64,000 nt of DNA from Endozoicomonas sp. ISHI1 (GTDB taxonomy: Bacteria; Pseudomonadota; Gammaproteobacteria; Pseudomonadales; Endozoicomonadaceae): contig NZ_JAGRPU010000023.1 in NCBI RefSeq assembly GCF_024606225.1, positions 1 to 64,000 of the forward strand. The letters are read 5' to 3'. The translations under genes were made by a program, and so were the position numbers. The first letter of the stretch is position 1, and every line of letters begins with the position of its first letter. The notes beneath the pieces are model-generated. The model was not told where the DNA came from and ran no database searches. It was given only the letters and a program-made list of their open reading frames with translations. Below, piece by piece: positions 54,241-63,914 of the stretch.

Positions 54241-57042
54241 ATGCTACTAAAGCACATGTCTCTGATTGCCGGGGTGCTGGCAACGGTGCTGGTAAGTGGG
54301 TGTACAGTGACAGCTGAACGAGATGCAATGGAAAAAAGCCAGGTGGTGGTGAAAAGTCCGGCAGATGATCGTGACTACCGTTTTGTCGAGTTGGAGAACG
54401 GTCTCAAGGCCCTGCTGATCTCTGATCCGGATACGGATAAGGCCGCTGCGGCAGTGGATGTGAAAGTAGGTAGCTTTCAGGACCCGGACAATCGTCTGGG
54501 CCTGGCTCATTTTCTTGAACATATGTTATTTCTGGGCAATGAAAAGTACCCGGAAACAGACGGTTATTTTGAATACATCCGCGCGAATGGCGGCTCTGCC
54601 AATGCCTATACGGCGGATACCCGAACCAACTATTTCTTCGACATTAACAGTGACAAACTGAGACCTGCGCTGGATCAGCTGGCACAGTTTTTCGTCTCGC
54701 CAACGCTGGATCCGACTTATGTTGATCGTGAGCGTAATGCGGTGGACTCTGAATATAAGCTTCATGCCAATGAGGATGGCTGGCGCTTGATGACAGCTCA
54801 GAATGCGACGTCGAATCCGGCGCACCCTCGCAGTCGCTTCAATATTGGCAGCCTGGAAACCCTTTCCAATGAAGACGGTAAATCTCTCTGGGAAGATCTG
54901 AAGACGTTCTACGATAGCTACTATGTCGCTGAGAATATCGGTGTTGTTATCTATGGCAAAGAATCAACGGATGTTCTGGAAAAATGGTTACGGGAGTCAT
55001 TTGCAGGAGTACCTGAAGGTCAGTCGCCAGACACTCATATTGGCCTGGTTCCCTATACACCTGAGCAGCTGGGCGTTCGTATTCACCTGGTGCCTCTGAA
55101 AGACATCCGGGCGCTTTCTTTGAGCTTCCCAATGCCGAGCCAACATGAAAATTATCGCAAGAAGCCTTTGGGCTATTTGGCGAGAATACTGGGTTATGAA
55201 GGCGAGGGCAGTCTGCACAGTTATCTGAAAGAGCGTGGTCTGATTGAATCTCTGGCCTCCTATTCCAGCCATGTACCGGGGGAATACAGTGAATTCACGG
55301 TGCGTATGGAGCTGACCCCAAAAGGTCTGGAGCAGGTAGACGAGATGACTGCCAAGGTGTTTGATTATCTGGACCTGGTTCGCAAAGAGGGTCTGGAGTC
55401 CCGGATATATGAAGAAGCTCGCCAGCTGGCTGATCTGGGCTTTCGTTACCAGGAAGATGCTAATCCGCAGCAGACCGCATCCGGACTGGCTACTCGTATT
55501 CACGATATCCCGGCTCAGGATATTCTGCGGGCCAGTTATCTGTACGAGGACTTTGATCGCAAGCTGATCAGTGATCTGCTGGATCAAATGAAGCCTTCGA
55601 ACATGAGACAGGTTGTTATTGCCAGAGACCTTGACACAGATCAGGTCGAGCCCTATTTCAAGACTCATTACAGCATTGAGCCTTTGGCAGATACTCTGGT
55701 GAAGCGGCTTTTATCGCCTCAGGTTCATGCAGAAATGACCATTCCCGAGCCGAACGGCTTCATTGCCAGGGATTTGAAACTGCGAGCAAGCAGTTCGGAT
55801 GATGCACCCGGGGTACTACTGGAAGAACCCGGCTTTAAAGTCTGGAGTATGACAGACAGCAGCTTTGAAGTGCCCAAAGCCAATGTTCGCATCAAAATAT
55901 CTTCAGAGAAGGCTTCCGGAACGGAATACGATCTCGTAGAAATGCAACTCTACAGTATCCTTTTGAGGCGTAGCCTGAATGAGTACGGCTATCCAGCCAA
56001 AGAAGCGGGGCTGAACTACGGTGTATCATCCGGTCGGGAAGGACTGACCATTGCCCTGTCCGGGTATCAGGATAAGCAGGCACTTCTGCTCGACGACATT
56101 CTCAAGGCCATCAAACAGTTCAACCCCGATCAGGCCGGATTTGATCAAGAGAAGGCACTGCTCATCAGAAGGCTAAAAAACAAACAGTTTCAGCCTCCCT
56201 ATAAACTGGGTATGGATCGTTTAAGTCAGGAGCTTTATCCCCACTATCGTGATGATCAGACTCTGCTGGCGACAGCGGAAAAGGTCACCCTGAGTGATGT
56301 TAAACAGTTTGCCAGTGACTTCTACCGGTCGATTTATATCCAAATGCTGGTTCACGGTAATCTCAGTTCTCAAGAGAGCATGAAGCTGGCCGAACAGGTC
56401 GAAAAAGCTTTGCTGACGAACGATAACCGTGGCAGTCAGTTCTGGCAGCCACTCAATCTGCTGAAGGACAGGAAGCGTACCATTAAGGCTGACTTTAACC
56501 ATAATGACTCTCTGTACGTCAGTTACTACCAGCGTCCTGGCACAGATGATAGAGATCGCGCTGTCTACTCCCTTCTGGGCAGACTCTTGGCGACCCCCTT
56601 CTTCAATCAGTTGAGGACTGAGCAGCAGCTGGGTTACATCGTCTTTGCCGGTCCCCGTCCTGTTGAACGTCATCCCGGCCTGATCTTTGTGGTGCAGTCG
56701 CCCGTGCTTGGGCCAGAGGGTATAGAGGATAAGGTAGAGGCATTTCTGCTGGGCCAGAAAGAGAGGATGAAATCCCTGACCGATGAAGAGTTGGAGCAGT
56801 ATCGTCAGGGCTTGCTGGGTGATCTTCTGAAAAAAGATGCCAATCTGGATGAGCGCAGCTCCCGTTTCTGGCAGTCTCTGGACGGTCAGGAAGCCGACTT
56901 TGATTTCCAGAAGTCGATTGCTGAAGAGGTGAAAACGGTCTCCGTCAAAGAGATTCAGCAGGCGCTGGATACCATTCTTGAAGACAAGGGAAGATTGATC
57001 GTTGAGTCGATTGGCAAGGCTCAGACGGCTAATAAAAACTGA
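54241..57042 (+). CDS. Insulinase-family (M16) lipoprotein protease
   Basis: 933 residues from ATG 54241. A lipoprotein signal (LIAGVLATVLVSGC) is followed by the M16 domain with the inverted zinc motif H-F-L-E-H (LAHFLEHMLFLGNEKYPETD, near residue 100) and the distal metal Glu in ERNAVDSEYKLH. Three further M16-like domains follow, as in pitrilysin (about 960 residues). C-terminal motif QLRTEQQLGYIVFAGPRPVE. It degrades small peptides, here anchored to a membrane by lipid, which is unusual for classical soluble Ptr. No other gene in the unit. Confidence 0.92.
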   Translation: MLLKHMSLIAGVLATVLVSGCTVTAERDAMEKSQVVVKSPADDRDYRFVELENGLKALLISDPDTDKAAAAVDVKVGSFQDPDNRLGLAHFLEHMLFLGNEKYPETDGYFEYIRANGGSANAYTADTRTNYFFDINSDKLRPALDQLAQFFVSPTLDPTYVDRERNAVDSEYKLHANEDGWRLMTAQNATSNPAHPRSRFNIGSLETLSNEDGKSLWEDLKTFYDSYYVAENIGVVIYGKESTDVLEKWLRESFAGVPEGQSPDTHIGLVPYTPEQLGVRIHLVPLKDIRALSLSFPMPSQHENYRKKPLGYLARILGYEGEGSLHSYLKERGLIESLASYSSHVPGEYSEFTVRMELTPKGLEQVDEMTAKVFDYLDLVRKEGLESRIYEEARQLADLGFRYQEDANPQQTASGLATRIHDIPAQDILRASYLYEDFDRKLISDLLDQMKPSNMRQVVIARDLDTDQVEPYFKTHYSIEPLADTLVKRLLSPQVHAEMTIPEPNGFIARDLKLRASSSDDAPGVLLEEPGFKVWSMTDSSFEVPKANVRIKISSEKASGTEYDLVEMQLYSILLRRSLNEYGYPAKEAGLNYGVSSGREGLTIALSGYQDKQALLLDDILKAIKQFNPDQAGFDQEKALLIRRLKNKQFQPPYKLGMDRLSQELYPHYRDDQTLLATAEKVTLSDVKQFASDFYRSIYIQMLVHGNLSSQESMKLAEQVEKALLTNDNRGSQFWQPLNLLKDRKRTIKADFNHNDSLYVSYYQRPGTDDRDRAVYSLLGRLLATPFFNQLRTEQQLGYIVFAGPRPVERHPGLIFVVQSPVLGPEGIEDKVEAFLLGQKERMKSLTDEELEQYRQGLLGDLLKKDANLDERSSRFWQSLDGQEADFDFQKSIAEEVKTVSVKEIQQALDTILEDKGRLIVESIGKAQTANKN

Positions 57043-57338
57043 GTTTTCTTATTCAGGCCAGGCTATTTGTCTGGCTTGGATTTATTCAAAAAAAATAATT
57101 GGATGTAGACTGTCCTGACGAATTAGATTGCATTTCATGTGCTGACCAGACAGCGGCACAGAAAGTTGTGGAGAGAATACATAAGGCCGTTTTGAGTCTT
57201 ATCTTTACTCCCTTCCCACTTTTAAAATCTCCTGTTTTTTTCTCCCTGAATGGAATGTCTCCCTGAAAGAAAAACACAATTTTCCTGAACTTTGCTATTA
57301 GTTAGATACATCCTGAAACTAACGGATAGCGTTCATTA

Positions 57339-58628
57339 ATGGAAACCTTGTTGCAGCAGATGACAGGGGGGCAATCACCCCGGCGAGGGGTGTTGATCTG
57401 GCTGAGTTTGCTATGTGTTGTTGTGATTGCTGCTGGTTGCACGGGACGTCTGCCAGCAGGCATGGTTGGACTGATTCCTTTTCTTATGGCACTGGGCGGT
57501 GTGCTGAACGCCCTTGGCGAGCATCTGGACTGGGTTCGCAACTATTTGGGCGGAGGGCCGATTGTGGTCATTTTTGGCTCCAGCCTATTGGTAGCGACAG
57601 GGGGCATTCCAACCGAACTCTTTACCAGAATCGCTGATTTCGTCAGAAATCAGGGTTTTCTCGCTTTGTTTATATCAGGCCTTATTACAGGCAGTTTGTT
57701 TGGAATGGACAGGCGGCTGCTGCTGCGTTCAGCACTCTGGTATTTGCCGGTGGTTGTCGGTGGTGTTCTTGGTGCCATTACGCTGGCAGGGCTCGCGGGT
57801 ATGCTCATTGGCACTGGTTTTGTTGAAGCTGTTTTCTATGTTGGTCTGCCCATCATGGGGGGCGGAATGGGGGCAGGAGCCGTACCGCTGGCGGAGATCT
57901 TTGCCAACATTTCAGGCTCCGACGCCGCAACCGTTTTGTCAAAAATGGTCCCGGCCGTTGTACTGGGTAATCTGGTTGCCATTATTGCAGCTGGAATGCT
58001 TGAAAAGCTGGGCAAAATCAAGCCCGGATTAACAGGTAATGGCAAACTGATGAAAAGCCAGAAGGCTGTCCGCCATGAAGAGAGAGTCGAGCGTATTCCG
58101 GATCTGGCAAAGATGGGAACCGGACTGTTTGTTGCAACCAGTTTCTATGTTGTGGGCTATCTGCTCAGTCACTTCATTTCTTTGCACCCTTACGCCTTGA
58201 TGATTTTCTTTGTTGGCCTTGTCAAAGCCCTGGGAATATTACCTTCCCGCTTTGAAGAAGGGGCGGCTCTATGGGGTGATTTTATGGTGATGTCTCTGAC
58301 GCCGGCTTTACTGGCCTGCATAGGAATAGGCTTTACGGACCTGCATCAGGTTGCACAAATGATCTCCCTCCAGTATTTCATTCTGGTGGTGACTACTGTG
58401 ATGGGTGCGGTACTGGGGGCGGGCCTGACAGGAAAAATCCTCGGTTTTTATCCCATAGAGGCCTCCGTAACAGCTGGTCTTTGTATGGCCAATATGGGGG
58501 GAACCGGAGATGTGGCGGTGTTATCAGCCAGTCGTCGTATGTATCTCATGCCCTATGCTCAGATTTCTTCGAGAATAGGGGGGTCTTTTATTTTGCTATT
58601 GGCGACTGCGCTGCTGGGTCTGATGTAG
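57339..58628 (+). CDS. 2-hydroxycarboxylate transporter family symporter
   Basis: 429 residues, about 11 membrane spans. LPIMGGGMGAGAVPLAEIFA and GLCMANMGGTGDVAVLSASR are the two conserved GGxG re-entrant motifs of the 2HCT family (CitS, CimH, MaeN), which transport citrate or malate with sodium or protons. The substrate is undetermined; no citrate lyase genes lie next to it. The preceding 296-base gap contains no gene. Confidence 0.93.
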   Translation: METLLQQMTGGQSPRRGVLIWLSLLCVVVIAAGCTGRLPAGMVGLIPFLMALGGVLNALGEHLDWVRNYLGGGPIVVIFGSSLLVATGGIPTELFTRIADFVRNQGFLALFISGLITGSLFGMDRRLLLRSALWYLPVVVGGVLGAITLAGLAGMLIGTGFVEAVFYVGLPIMGGGMGAGAVPLAEIFANISGSDAATVLSKMVPAVVLGNLVAIIAAGMLEKLGKIKPGLTGNGKLMKSQKAVRHEERVERIPDLAKMGTGLFVATSFYVVGYLLSHFISLHPYALMIFFVGLVKALGILPSRFEEGAALWGDFMVMSLTPALLACIGIGFTDLHQVAQMISLQYFILVVTTVMGAVLGAGLTGKILGFYPIEASVTAGLCMANMGGTGDVAVLSASRRMYLMPYAQISSRIGGSFILLLATALLGLM

Positions 58629-58786
58629 ATCAGGTTCAGGCAGTATTGTGATCATTATCCGGGTTTGAAAAGCCCGCGATGGTCTCATATAGTGGATCAC
58701 TGAGAGAACTGCCTGTCCAGTGACCCCGGGCAAGCATAGGATAACGATTGACCGGTTTATCGCCGGTCATGGCAGGAGAAGAAGAA

Positions 58787-59887
58787 ATGACCGAAAAGGT
58801 CCTGTTTGACAGGCTTGATACAGCTTCCGGGCATCAGGTCGGTGTTATTACACTCAATGCTGAACGCAGTCTTAACGCTCTTGACAAGGGCATGTTAGAC
58901 AGTCTTTACGAACGATTAAATGAATGGCAGGAAGACAGCAAGATCGTCTGTATTTTTCTTCAGGCTGCTGGGGAAAAAGCCTTTTGTGCCGGAGGGGATG
59001 TCCGTTCTCTAAGCCAAAGTGTCATTGATGGGGATACCAGTGCCCCGGCTCAGTTTTTTGAAAAAGAATATCGTCTTGACTACCTGATTCATACCTACCG
59101 CAAACCGGTGATCTGCTGGGGTAACGGGGTGATTATGGGGGGGGGCTTTGGCCTGATGGCGGGAGCAGACTTCCGGGTCGTGACCGACACTTCTGTCATG
59201 GCCATGCCAGAAATTACTATAGGGCTTTATCCGGACGTCGGTGGTTCATGGATTCTGAATCGCTTGCCCGCCAAAATAGGTCTGTTTATGGCCTTGACCG
59301 GATGTCGTTTAAACCCTGCAGACGCCATGTATCTGGGACTGGCTAACCGATTTATTGATCATGCCTTTAGAAAAAAAGTTCTGGAATCACTTCAGGCAGC
59401 TGACTGGTCTGAAGATCATTATCAGGTGGCCTCTGACGTCGTTCAGTATTATGCGGATAACAGTGCTGGCTGGTTGCCTTATTCTAAAATCAGGGAACAT
59501 CGCGATCTGATTGCCCGTATGATGGGCAAGTCAAACCTTTCGGCAATCATTGCCGATTTGAAAGCGCTGGAAACGGAAGACAGCTGGCTTGAGCAGGCAC
59601 GAAATATAGCTCTGACCGGCTCGGCTCTATCAGCTGTGATTGCCTATGAGCAACTGAAGAGGAGTCGCTATGACTCTTTGAAAGAAGTCTTTCAGAGTGA
59701 GCTGGTACTCTCTATCAACTGTGTGCTGAAAGGTGATTTGCAGGAAGGCGTCAGGGCACTGCTGGTGGACAAGGATAATCAGCCGCAATGGACTTATTCG
59801 GTGATTGAAGAGGTGACTCAGGAAAAAGTAGCAGATATGTTTGCCCCCCCCTGGGGAGAGTCAGCCAACCCACTGTCTAATCTCTGA
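58787..59887 (+). CDS. 3-hydroxyisobutyryl-CoA hydrolase-like enzyme
   Basis: 366 residues from ATG 58787, with AGGAGAAGAAG as ribosome-binding sequence. Crotonase superfamily of the long HIBCH type: EKAFCAGGDVRSLSQS (oxyanion hole), GVIMGGGFGLMAGADFRVVT, and MPEITIGLYPDVGGSWILNR with the catalytic Glu. HIBCH releases 3-hydroxyisobutyrate in valine breakdown. The C-terminal extension (residues ~200-366) is characteristic of this type and absent from simple enoyl-CoA hydratases. Confidence 0.88.
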   Translation: MTEKVLFDRLDTASGHQVGVITLNAERSLNALDKGMLDSLYERLNEWQEDSKIVCIFLQAAGEKAFCAGGDVRSLSQSVIDGDTSAPAQFFEKEYRLDYLIHTYRKPVICWGNGVIMGGGFGLMAGADFRVVTDTSVMAMPEITIGLYPDVGGSWILNRLPAKIGLFMALTGCRLNPADAMYLGLANRFIDHAFRKKVLESLQAADWSEDHYQVASDVVQYYADNSAGWLPYSKIREHRDLIARMMGKSNLSAIIADLKALETEDSWLEQARNIALTGSALSAVIAYEQLKRSRYDSLKEVFQSELVLSINCVLKGDLQEGVRALLVDKDNQPQWTYSVIEEVTQEKVADMFAPPWGESANPLSNL

Positions 59888-59902
59888 TGTGAGCCGATAG
59901 CT

Positions 59903-59922
59903 GGCTCAAAGCGAGTTGAGCC
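59903..59922. terminator. Hairpin after the HIBCH-like gene
   Basis: GGCTCAA/TTGAGCC with a 6-base loop, 15 bases after the stop codon. It has no clear U tract, so termination is uncertain. The next bases (TCGCTCCTTCAGGG at 59935) repeat a motif found in the IS200/IS605-like end at 326. Confidence 0.45.
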
Positions 59923-60025
59923 ATAAGCTGAAGCTCGCTCCTTCAGGGTGAGTCGTTCGCATAAAATGTGATCCGGATACTCACCCGGATGCGTAGGAGG
60001 TAAAACTCATCAAGTTGAGGCTTTT

Positions 60026-60757
60026 ATGAAAATATTGGTTGCTGGTGGCAGCGGCGGAATCGGCCGGTCTTTCGTCGAAGAGATCGTACGTGTAATGCCA
60101 CAAGCGGAAGTGCATGCTACTTTTTTCAGAGGCTCTCCAGGTTTCGAAAACGCCCCGGAAGATAAACACCTCGAAAACTCCGTTTTATGGCGCAAGGCAG
60201 ATCTTACCGATGCGGAATCTGTAGAACAACTTGCCAATAGCGTTGGGCCAATTGACTGGATTATTAATGCCGTGGGGATGTTGCATACATCGACTCAGAT
60301 GCCTGAAAAATCGATTACTCAGGTAGATGCAGATTTTTTTCACAAGACAATGGCGGTCAATGTTCTATCCACTCTCTTTTTAGCGCGTTATTTCCTGAAT
60401 AATTTTAAGGGCAGTGATTGCCCCCGATTTGTTGCACTGTCTGCAAGAGTGGGCAGTATTGAAGATAACCAGTTGGGTGGCTGGTACAGTTACAGGGCAT
60501 CGAAAGCGGCTCTTAATATGGTGTTGAAAACATTCAGTCATGAGTGGCGAAGGAAAAAGCCTGATGGTTGTGTTGTGGCCATGCATCCGGGCACGGTTGA
60601 TACTCAGCTTACCGAGCCATTTAAAAAAAATGTTCCACCTGAAAAACTCTTCTCTTCAAATCACTCAGTCCATCAGATGTTGGAAGTTATTCGTCGTCTA
60701 AGTTCTGGGCAGAGTGGTCAGTTCCTGGCTTACGATGGCTCTTCGATTCCATGGTAG
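60026..60757 (+). CDS. Short-chain dehydrogenase (C-factor-like)
   Basis: 243 residues. The Rossmann start ILVAGGSGGIGRSFVE, INAVGMLHT (NAG equivalent) and the active site S...Y-x3-K (YSYRASKAALNMV) are intact. The C-terminus GTVDTQLTEPFKKNVP and SGQFLAYDGSSIPW fit the CsgA/C-factor-like SDR group. Substrate unknown. AGGAGG at 59996 is far from the ATG and may serve as the ribosome-binding site of another start. Confidence 0.85.
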   Translation: MKILVAGGSGGIGRSFVEEIVRVMPQAEVHATFFRGSPGFENAPEDKHLENSVLWRKADLTDAESVEQLANSVGPIDWIINAVGMLHTSTQMPEKSITQVDADFFHKTMAVNVLSTLFLARYFLNNFKGSDCPRFVALSARVGSIEDNQLGGWYSYRASKAALNMVLKTFSHEWRRKKPDGCVVAMHPGTVDTQLTEPFKKNVPPEKLFSSNHSVHQMLEVIRRLSSGQSGQFLAYDGSSIPW

Positions 60758-60935
60758 TTGTTCGAAAATTTGATACTTTGTGATCATACCCTGAGCAATA
60801 ATCCGGCCCCTCCCGGAAAGCCCGGGGCATAAATGACAAAGCTACTTCACAATTGACATTGAAAGATGGGCATGGAAATTTTCAAAGCCCGCTATGGAAA
60901 ATTTCTGCCAAAGCAGGCTTTGAAGGTTGATAGCG

Positions 60936-61613
60936 TCAGGTGAGCATAGACAAGACAACTTCTGCAACAGCTTCTGAAGAGGCAGGATTTTGTCCGGTTA
61001 CCAACAAACCATCGGTGATACAGTAGGGTGACCAGTCATCTCCCTGACTGTATTCAGCCCCTTTATTTTTGAGTTCATCTTCCAGAAGAAAGGGCACGAC
61101 ATCGGTTAACCCGACAGCGGCTTCTTCGCTGTTGCTGAAACCAGTGACTCGCTTGCCACTGACCAGCGGTGTATTGTCTCCTTTCACAGCATTCAGCAAG
61201 ACGGCTGGTGCATGGCATACGGCAGAGACTGGTTTCCCTTGTTTGGCAAATGTCTCTATCAGGGCGACGGAGTGCTTGTCATGGGCCAGATCCCATAAAG
61301 GACCATGTCCACCCGGATAAAAGACGGCATCATAGTCGTCTGCAGAGACTTCAGACAACTTGACGGTATTCGACAGTTTATCTTGCAGGGCACTGTCAGA
61401 ATCAAACCTCTTGGTGGCAACCGTCTGAAAGTCTGGCAGGGCACTTTTGGGATCAACAGGCGGTTGTCCTCCCGCAGGGGAAGCCAGAGTTATCTCAGCA
61501 TTGTGATCCGCAAACACGTAGTAGGGCGCTGCGAACTCCTCGATCCAGAAACCGGTTTTCTCTCCCGTGTCTCCCAGCTTGTCATGGGAGGTCAGGACGA
61601 ATAGCACCTTCAT
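60936..61613 (-). CDS. DJ-1/PfpI-family protein (Hsp31-like)
   Basis: 225 residues, with FYPGGHGPLWDLAHD and the nucleophile elbow AVCHAPAVLL (Cys near residue 133). This pattern is that of the class I amidotransferase-like DJ-1 family, in which yeast and bacterial Hsp31-like proteins act as glutathione-independent glyoxalases or aldehyde detoxifiers. It lies just downstream of a YqhD-like aldehyde reductase on the same strand, consistent with reactive-carbonyl defence. Confidence 0.88.
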   Translation of the reverse strand: MKVLFVLTSHDKLGDTGEKTGFWIEEFAAPYYVFADHNAEITLASPAGGQPPVDPKSALPDFQTVATKRFDSDSALQDKLSNTVKLSEVSADDYDAVFYPGGHGPLWDLAHDKHSVALIETFAKQGKPVSAVCHAPAVLLNAVKGDNTPLVSGKRVTGFSNSEEAAVGLTDVVPFLLEDELKNKGAEYSQGDDWSPYCITDGLLVTGQNPASSEAVAEVVLSMLT

Positions 61614-61631
61614 AAGTTCATCTCCATATGG

Positions 61632-62789
61632 TCAGGCGGCATGCCTGAGAATTTGGCTGGCTACTTCAGGAGTAATGTTCTGTTTTTCTCCCAACGCAGT
61701 CATTTTATGCCGTTTCAGCTGATCAACAAGGTCGGCGATGGCGCTTTCTTCGATGCCATAATCGGACAAACGAGTTCCAATGCCCATCTGTTCAAAGAAA
61801 TCACGGGTTTTGTCGATGGCTGCATCCATCCTCTCCTGGTCGCTGCCCTCCTTAATGCCCCAGATCCTGTCGGCATACTGAAGCAGCTTGGACGCTTTCT
61901 CTTCTCTCATGACATGCATGACAGAGGGAAGCACGATCGCCAGTGTCCGGGCGTGATCCACTCCAAACAGGGCGGTGATCTCATGGCCAATCATATGAGT
62001 AGACCAGTCATGGGGCACACCCATGCCAATCAGACCATTCAGGGCCTGGTTTGCAGTCCACATGATCGTGGCTCTTGATTCATAATCCTGCGGTTGTTTG
62101 AGAACCACCGGGCCCTGCTCAATCAGGGTTGACAGTAAACCTTCGGCATAGCGATCCTGAACAGGTGCATTCTCACGGGTGGTGAGATACTGCTCCATTA
62201 CATGAACAAAGGCGTCTACTACACCGTTAGCGGTCTGGCTTTGGGGAAGGCTATAAGTGGTTTCCGGATCCAGCACCGCAAATTGTGGATAGACTTCGGG
62301 ACTGCTAAAGGCCAGCTTGTCATTCGTGGCTCTGCGGGTAATGACAGACCCGGAGTTGCTTTCCGAGCCTGTGGCTGGAAGGGTAAGAACATTGCCTGCA
62401 GGAATGGCCTGGTGGATCCTGGCTTTGTCACTGAGAATGGTCCACGGGTCGCCTTCAAATGGAATAGCGGCGGCAATAAATTTTGTGCCGTCAATCACTG
62501 AGCCACCGCCTACCGCCAGCAAGAAATCAATGTTTTCCTGTTTTGCCAGAGCGACTGCTTCCATCAGTGTTTCAAAAGAAGGGTTTGGTTCAATGCCACC
62601 AAACTCGGTAATGGATGGGTGGTCTTTCAGGGCTTCCCTGACTTGATCAAGAGTGCCGTTCTTTTTAATGCTACCACCACCATAGGTGATCAGGATTCTG
62701 GCATTGCGCGGGATTTCATCAGTAATACGGGCGATCATGCCTTTGCCAAAATGAATGCGCGTTGGGTTGTGAAACGAAAAGTTTTTCAT
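61632..62789 (-). CDS. yqhD: Iron-containing alcohol dehydrogenase (YqhD-like aldehyde reductase)
   Basis: 385 residues. FHNPTRIHFGKGMIARITDE, LITYGGGSIKKNG, LLAVGGGSVIDGTKFIAAAI and VPHDWSTHMIGHEITALFGV with HARTLAIVLPS match YqhD, an NADPH-dependent reductase of short-chain aldehydes. Metal-binding Asp and His residues are present. It forms a likely operon with the upstream oxidoreductase (18-base gap) and the downstream DJ-1-like gene, perhaps controlled by the LysR gene at the right edge. Confidence 0.93.
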   Translation of the reverse strand: MKNFSFHNPTRIHFGKGMIARITDEIPRNARILITYGGGSIKKNGTLDQVREALKDHPSITEFGGIEPNPSFETLMEAVALAKQENIDFLLAVGGGSVIDGTKFIAAAIPFEGDPWTILSDKARIHQAIPAGNVLTLPATGSESNSGSVITRRATNDKLAFSSPEVYPQFAVLDPETTYSLPQSQTANGVVDAFVHVMEQYLTTRENAPVQDRYAEGLLSTLIEQGPVVLKQPQDYESRATIMWTANQALNGLIGMGVPHDWSTHMIGHEITALFGVDHARTLAIVLPSVMHVMREEKASKLLQYADRIWGIKEGSDQERMDAAIDKTRDFFEQMGIGTRLSDYGIEESAIADLVDQLKRHKMTALGEKQNITPEVASQILRHAA

Positions 62790-62807
62790 AAATGATCCTG
62801 ATTCTAA

Positions 62808-63818
62808 TTAACTGAGTTTAACGAGCATTTTGCCGGTATTAATGCCAGAGAAGAGGCCCAGGAAAGCCTCGGGGGCCTGCTCGATACCTTCAAAAACCGT
62901 CTCTTTCCAGGAGATCTTGCTTTCCTGTATCCAATGGCTCATTTGTTGAACAAATTCGGGGTAGTGGTCCCAGTGCTCAAACACAATAAAACCCTGCATT
63001 TTTAATTTTTTCACAATCATCTGTGACAGGTTAGCCGGTCCGGGAACAGGAGAGGTTGAGTTATACTGATCAATCATGCCACACACAGCTATGCGACCAT
63101 GATCGTTCATGAGGTCGAGAGCGGCTTCAAGGTGCGGGCCGCCAACATTTTCAAAATAGACATCAATACCTTCAGGGCAGGCTTCGGCAATGGCATTGGC
63201 TAAATTGGGGGCGGCCTTGTAATTGACGACAGCATCTATTTTCAATTCTTCCTTCAGGTAGCGTGCTTTTTCATCGGAGCCAACACTGCCGGCAACATAG
63301 CAACCTTTAAGCTTTGCAATCTGGCAGACTGTGGACCCCACAGCGCCGGATGCAGCAGAAACAAAAACACGATCACCTTCCTTCAGTTCAGCAATTTGTG
63401 TTAACCCCGTCCAGGCTGTCATACCTGGCATACCCAGAATTCCGAGGAAGGCCTGATCGTCAACCTGTGTCTTGGGTAATAGCTGAAGGTCTTGACCCTC
63501 AGAAATGAAGTACTCTCGCCAGCCATTCATGCTGGACACTTTACTGCCTTTGGGCAGGGATGGGTTTCTTGACTCTACGACTTCTCCGATGGCTGCGCCT
63601 TCAAGAGGGGCATCCAAAGCAAAAGGAGGTATGTAGCTTTTACGATCGATCATGCGTCCACGCATGTAGGGATCCACTGACATCCAAAGATTTTTAACCA
63701 GAATTTCACCTTCTTTCAGCTCTGCAACTGGCTGAGAGACCAGCTTGAAGCAGCTGCTGTCAGGCAAACCCTCGGGGCGTCTGACAAGGTGAATCTCGTG
63801 ACTTTTCTCTATAAACAT
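62808..63818 (-). CDS. NADPH-dependent alkenal/one oxidoreductase (CurA-like)
   Basis: 336 residues from ATG 63818, which has AGGA well placed upstream; an ATG at 63869 is less likely. Zinc-free medium-chain reductase: LWMSVDPYMRGRM, the NADP loop VSAASGAVGSTVCQIAKLKG, FENVGGPHLEAAL and GRIAVCGMIDQYN. These enzymes reduce conjugated double bonds, as in curcumin or alkenal reduction. First of three genes that would detoxify reactive carbonyls, and divergent from a LysR gene. Confidence 0.9.
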   Translation of the reverse strand: MFIEKSHEIHLVRRPEGLPDSSCFKLVSQPVAELKEGEILVKNLWMSVDPYMRGRMIDRKSYIPPFALDAPLEGAAIGEVVESRNPSLPKGSKVSSMNGWREYFISEGQDLQLLPKTQVDDQAFLGILGMPGMTAWTGLTQIAELKEGDRVFVSAASGAVGSTVCQIAKLKGCYVAGSVGSDEKARYLKEELKIDAVVNYKAAPNLANAIAEACPEGIDVYFENVGGPHLEAALDLMNDHGRIAVCGMIDQYNSTSPVPGPANLSQMIVKKLKMQGFIVFEHWDHYPEFVQQMSHWIQESKISWKETVFEGIEQAPEAFLGLFSGINTGKMLVKLS

Positions 63819-63914
63819 GAACCGAAATCCTGAAACGATAGTTAAGAGGTAATTTATCGTTGTAATCAATATGACTCCAATGCATCATCGTTATAGTAGT
63901 CATGATTGTGAGTA

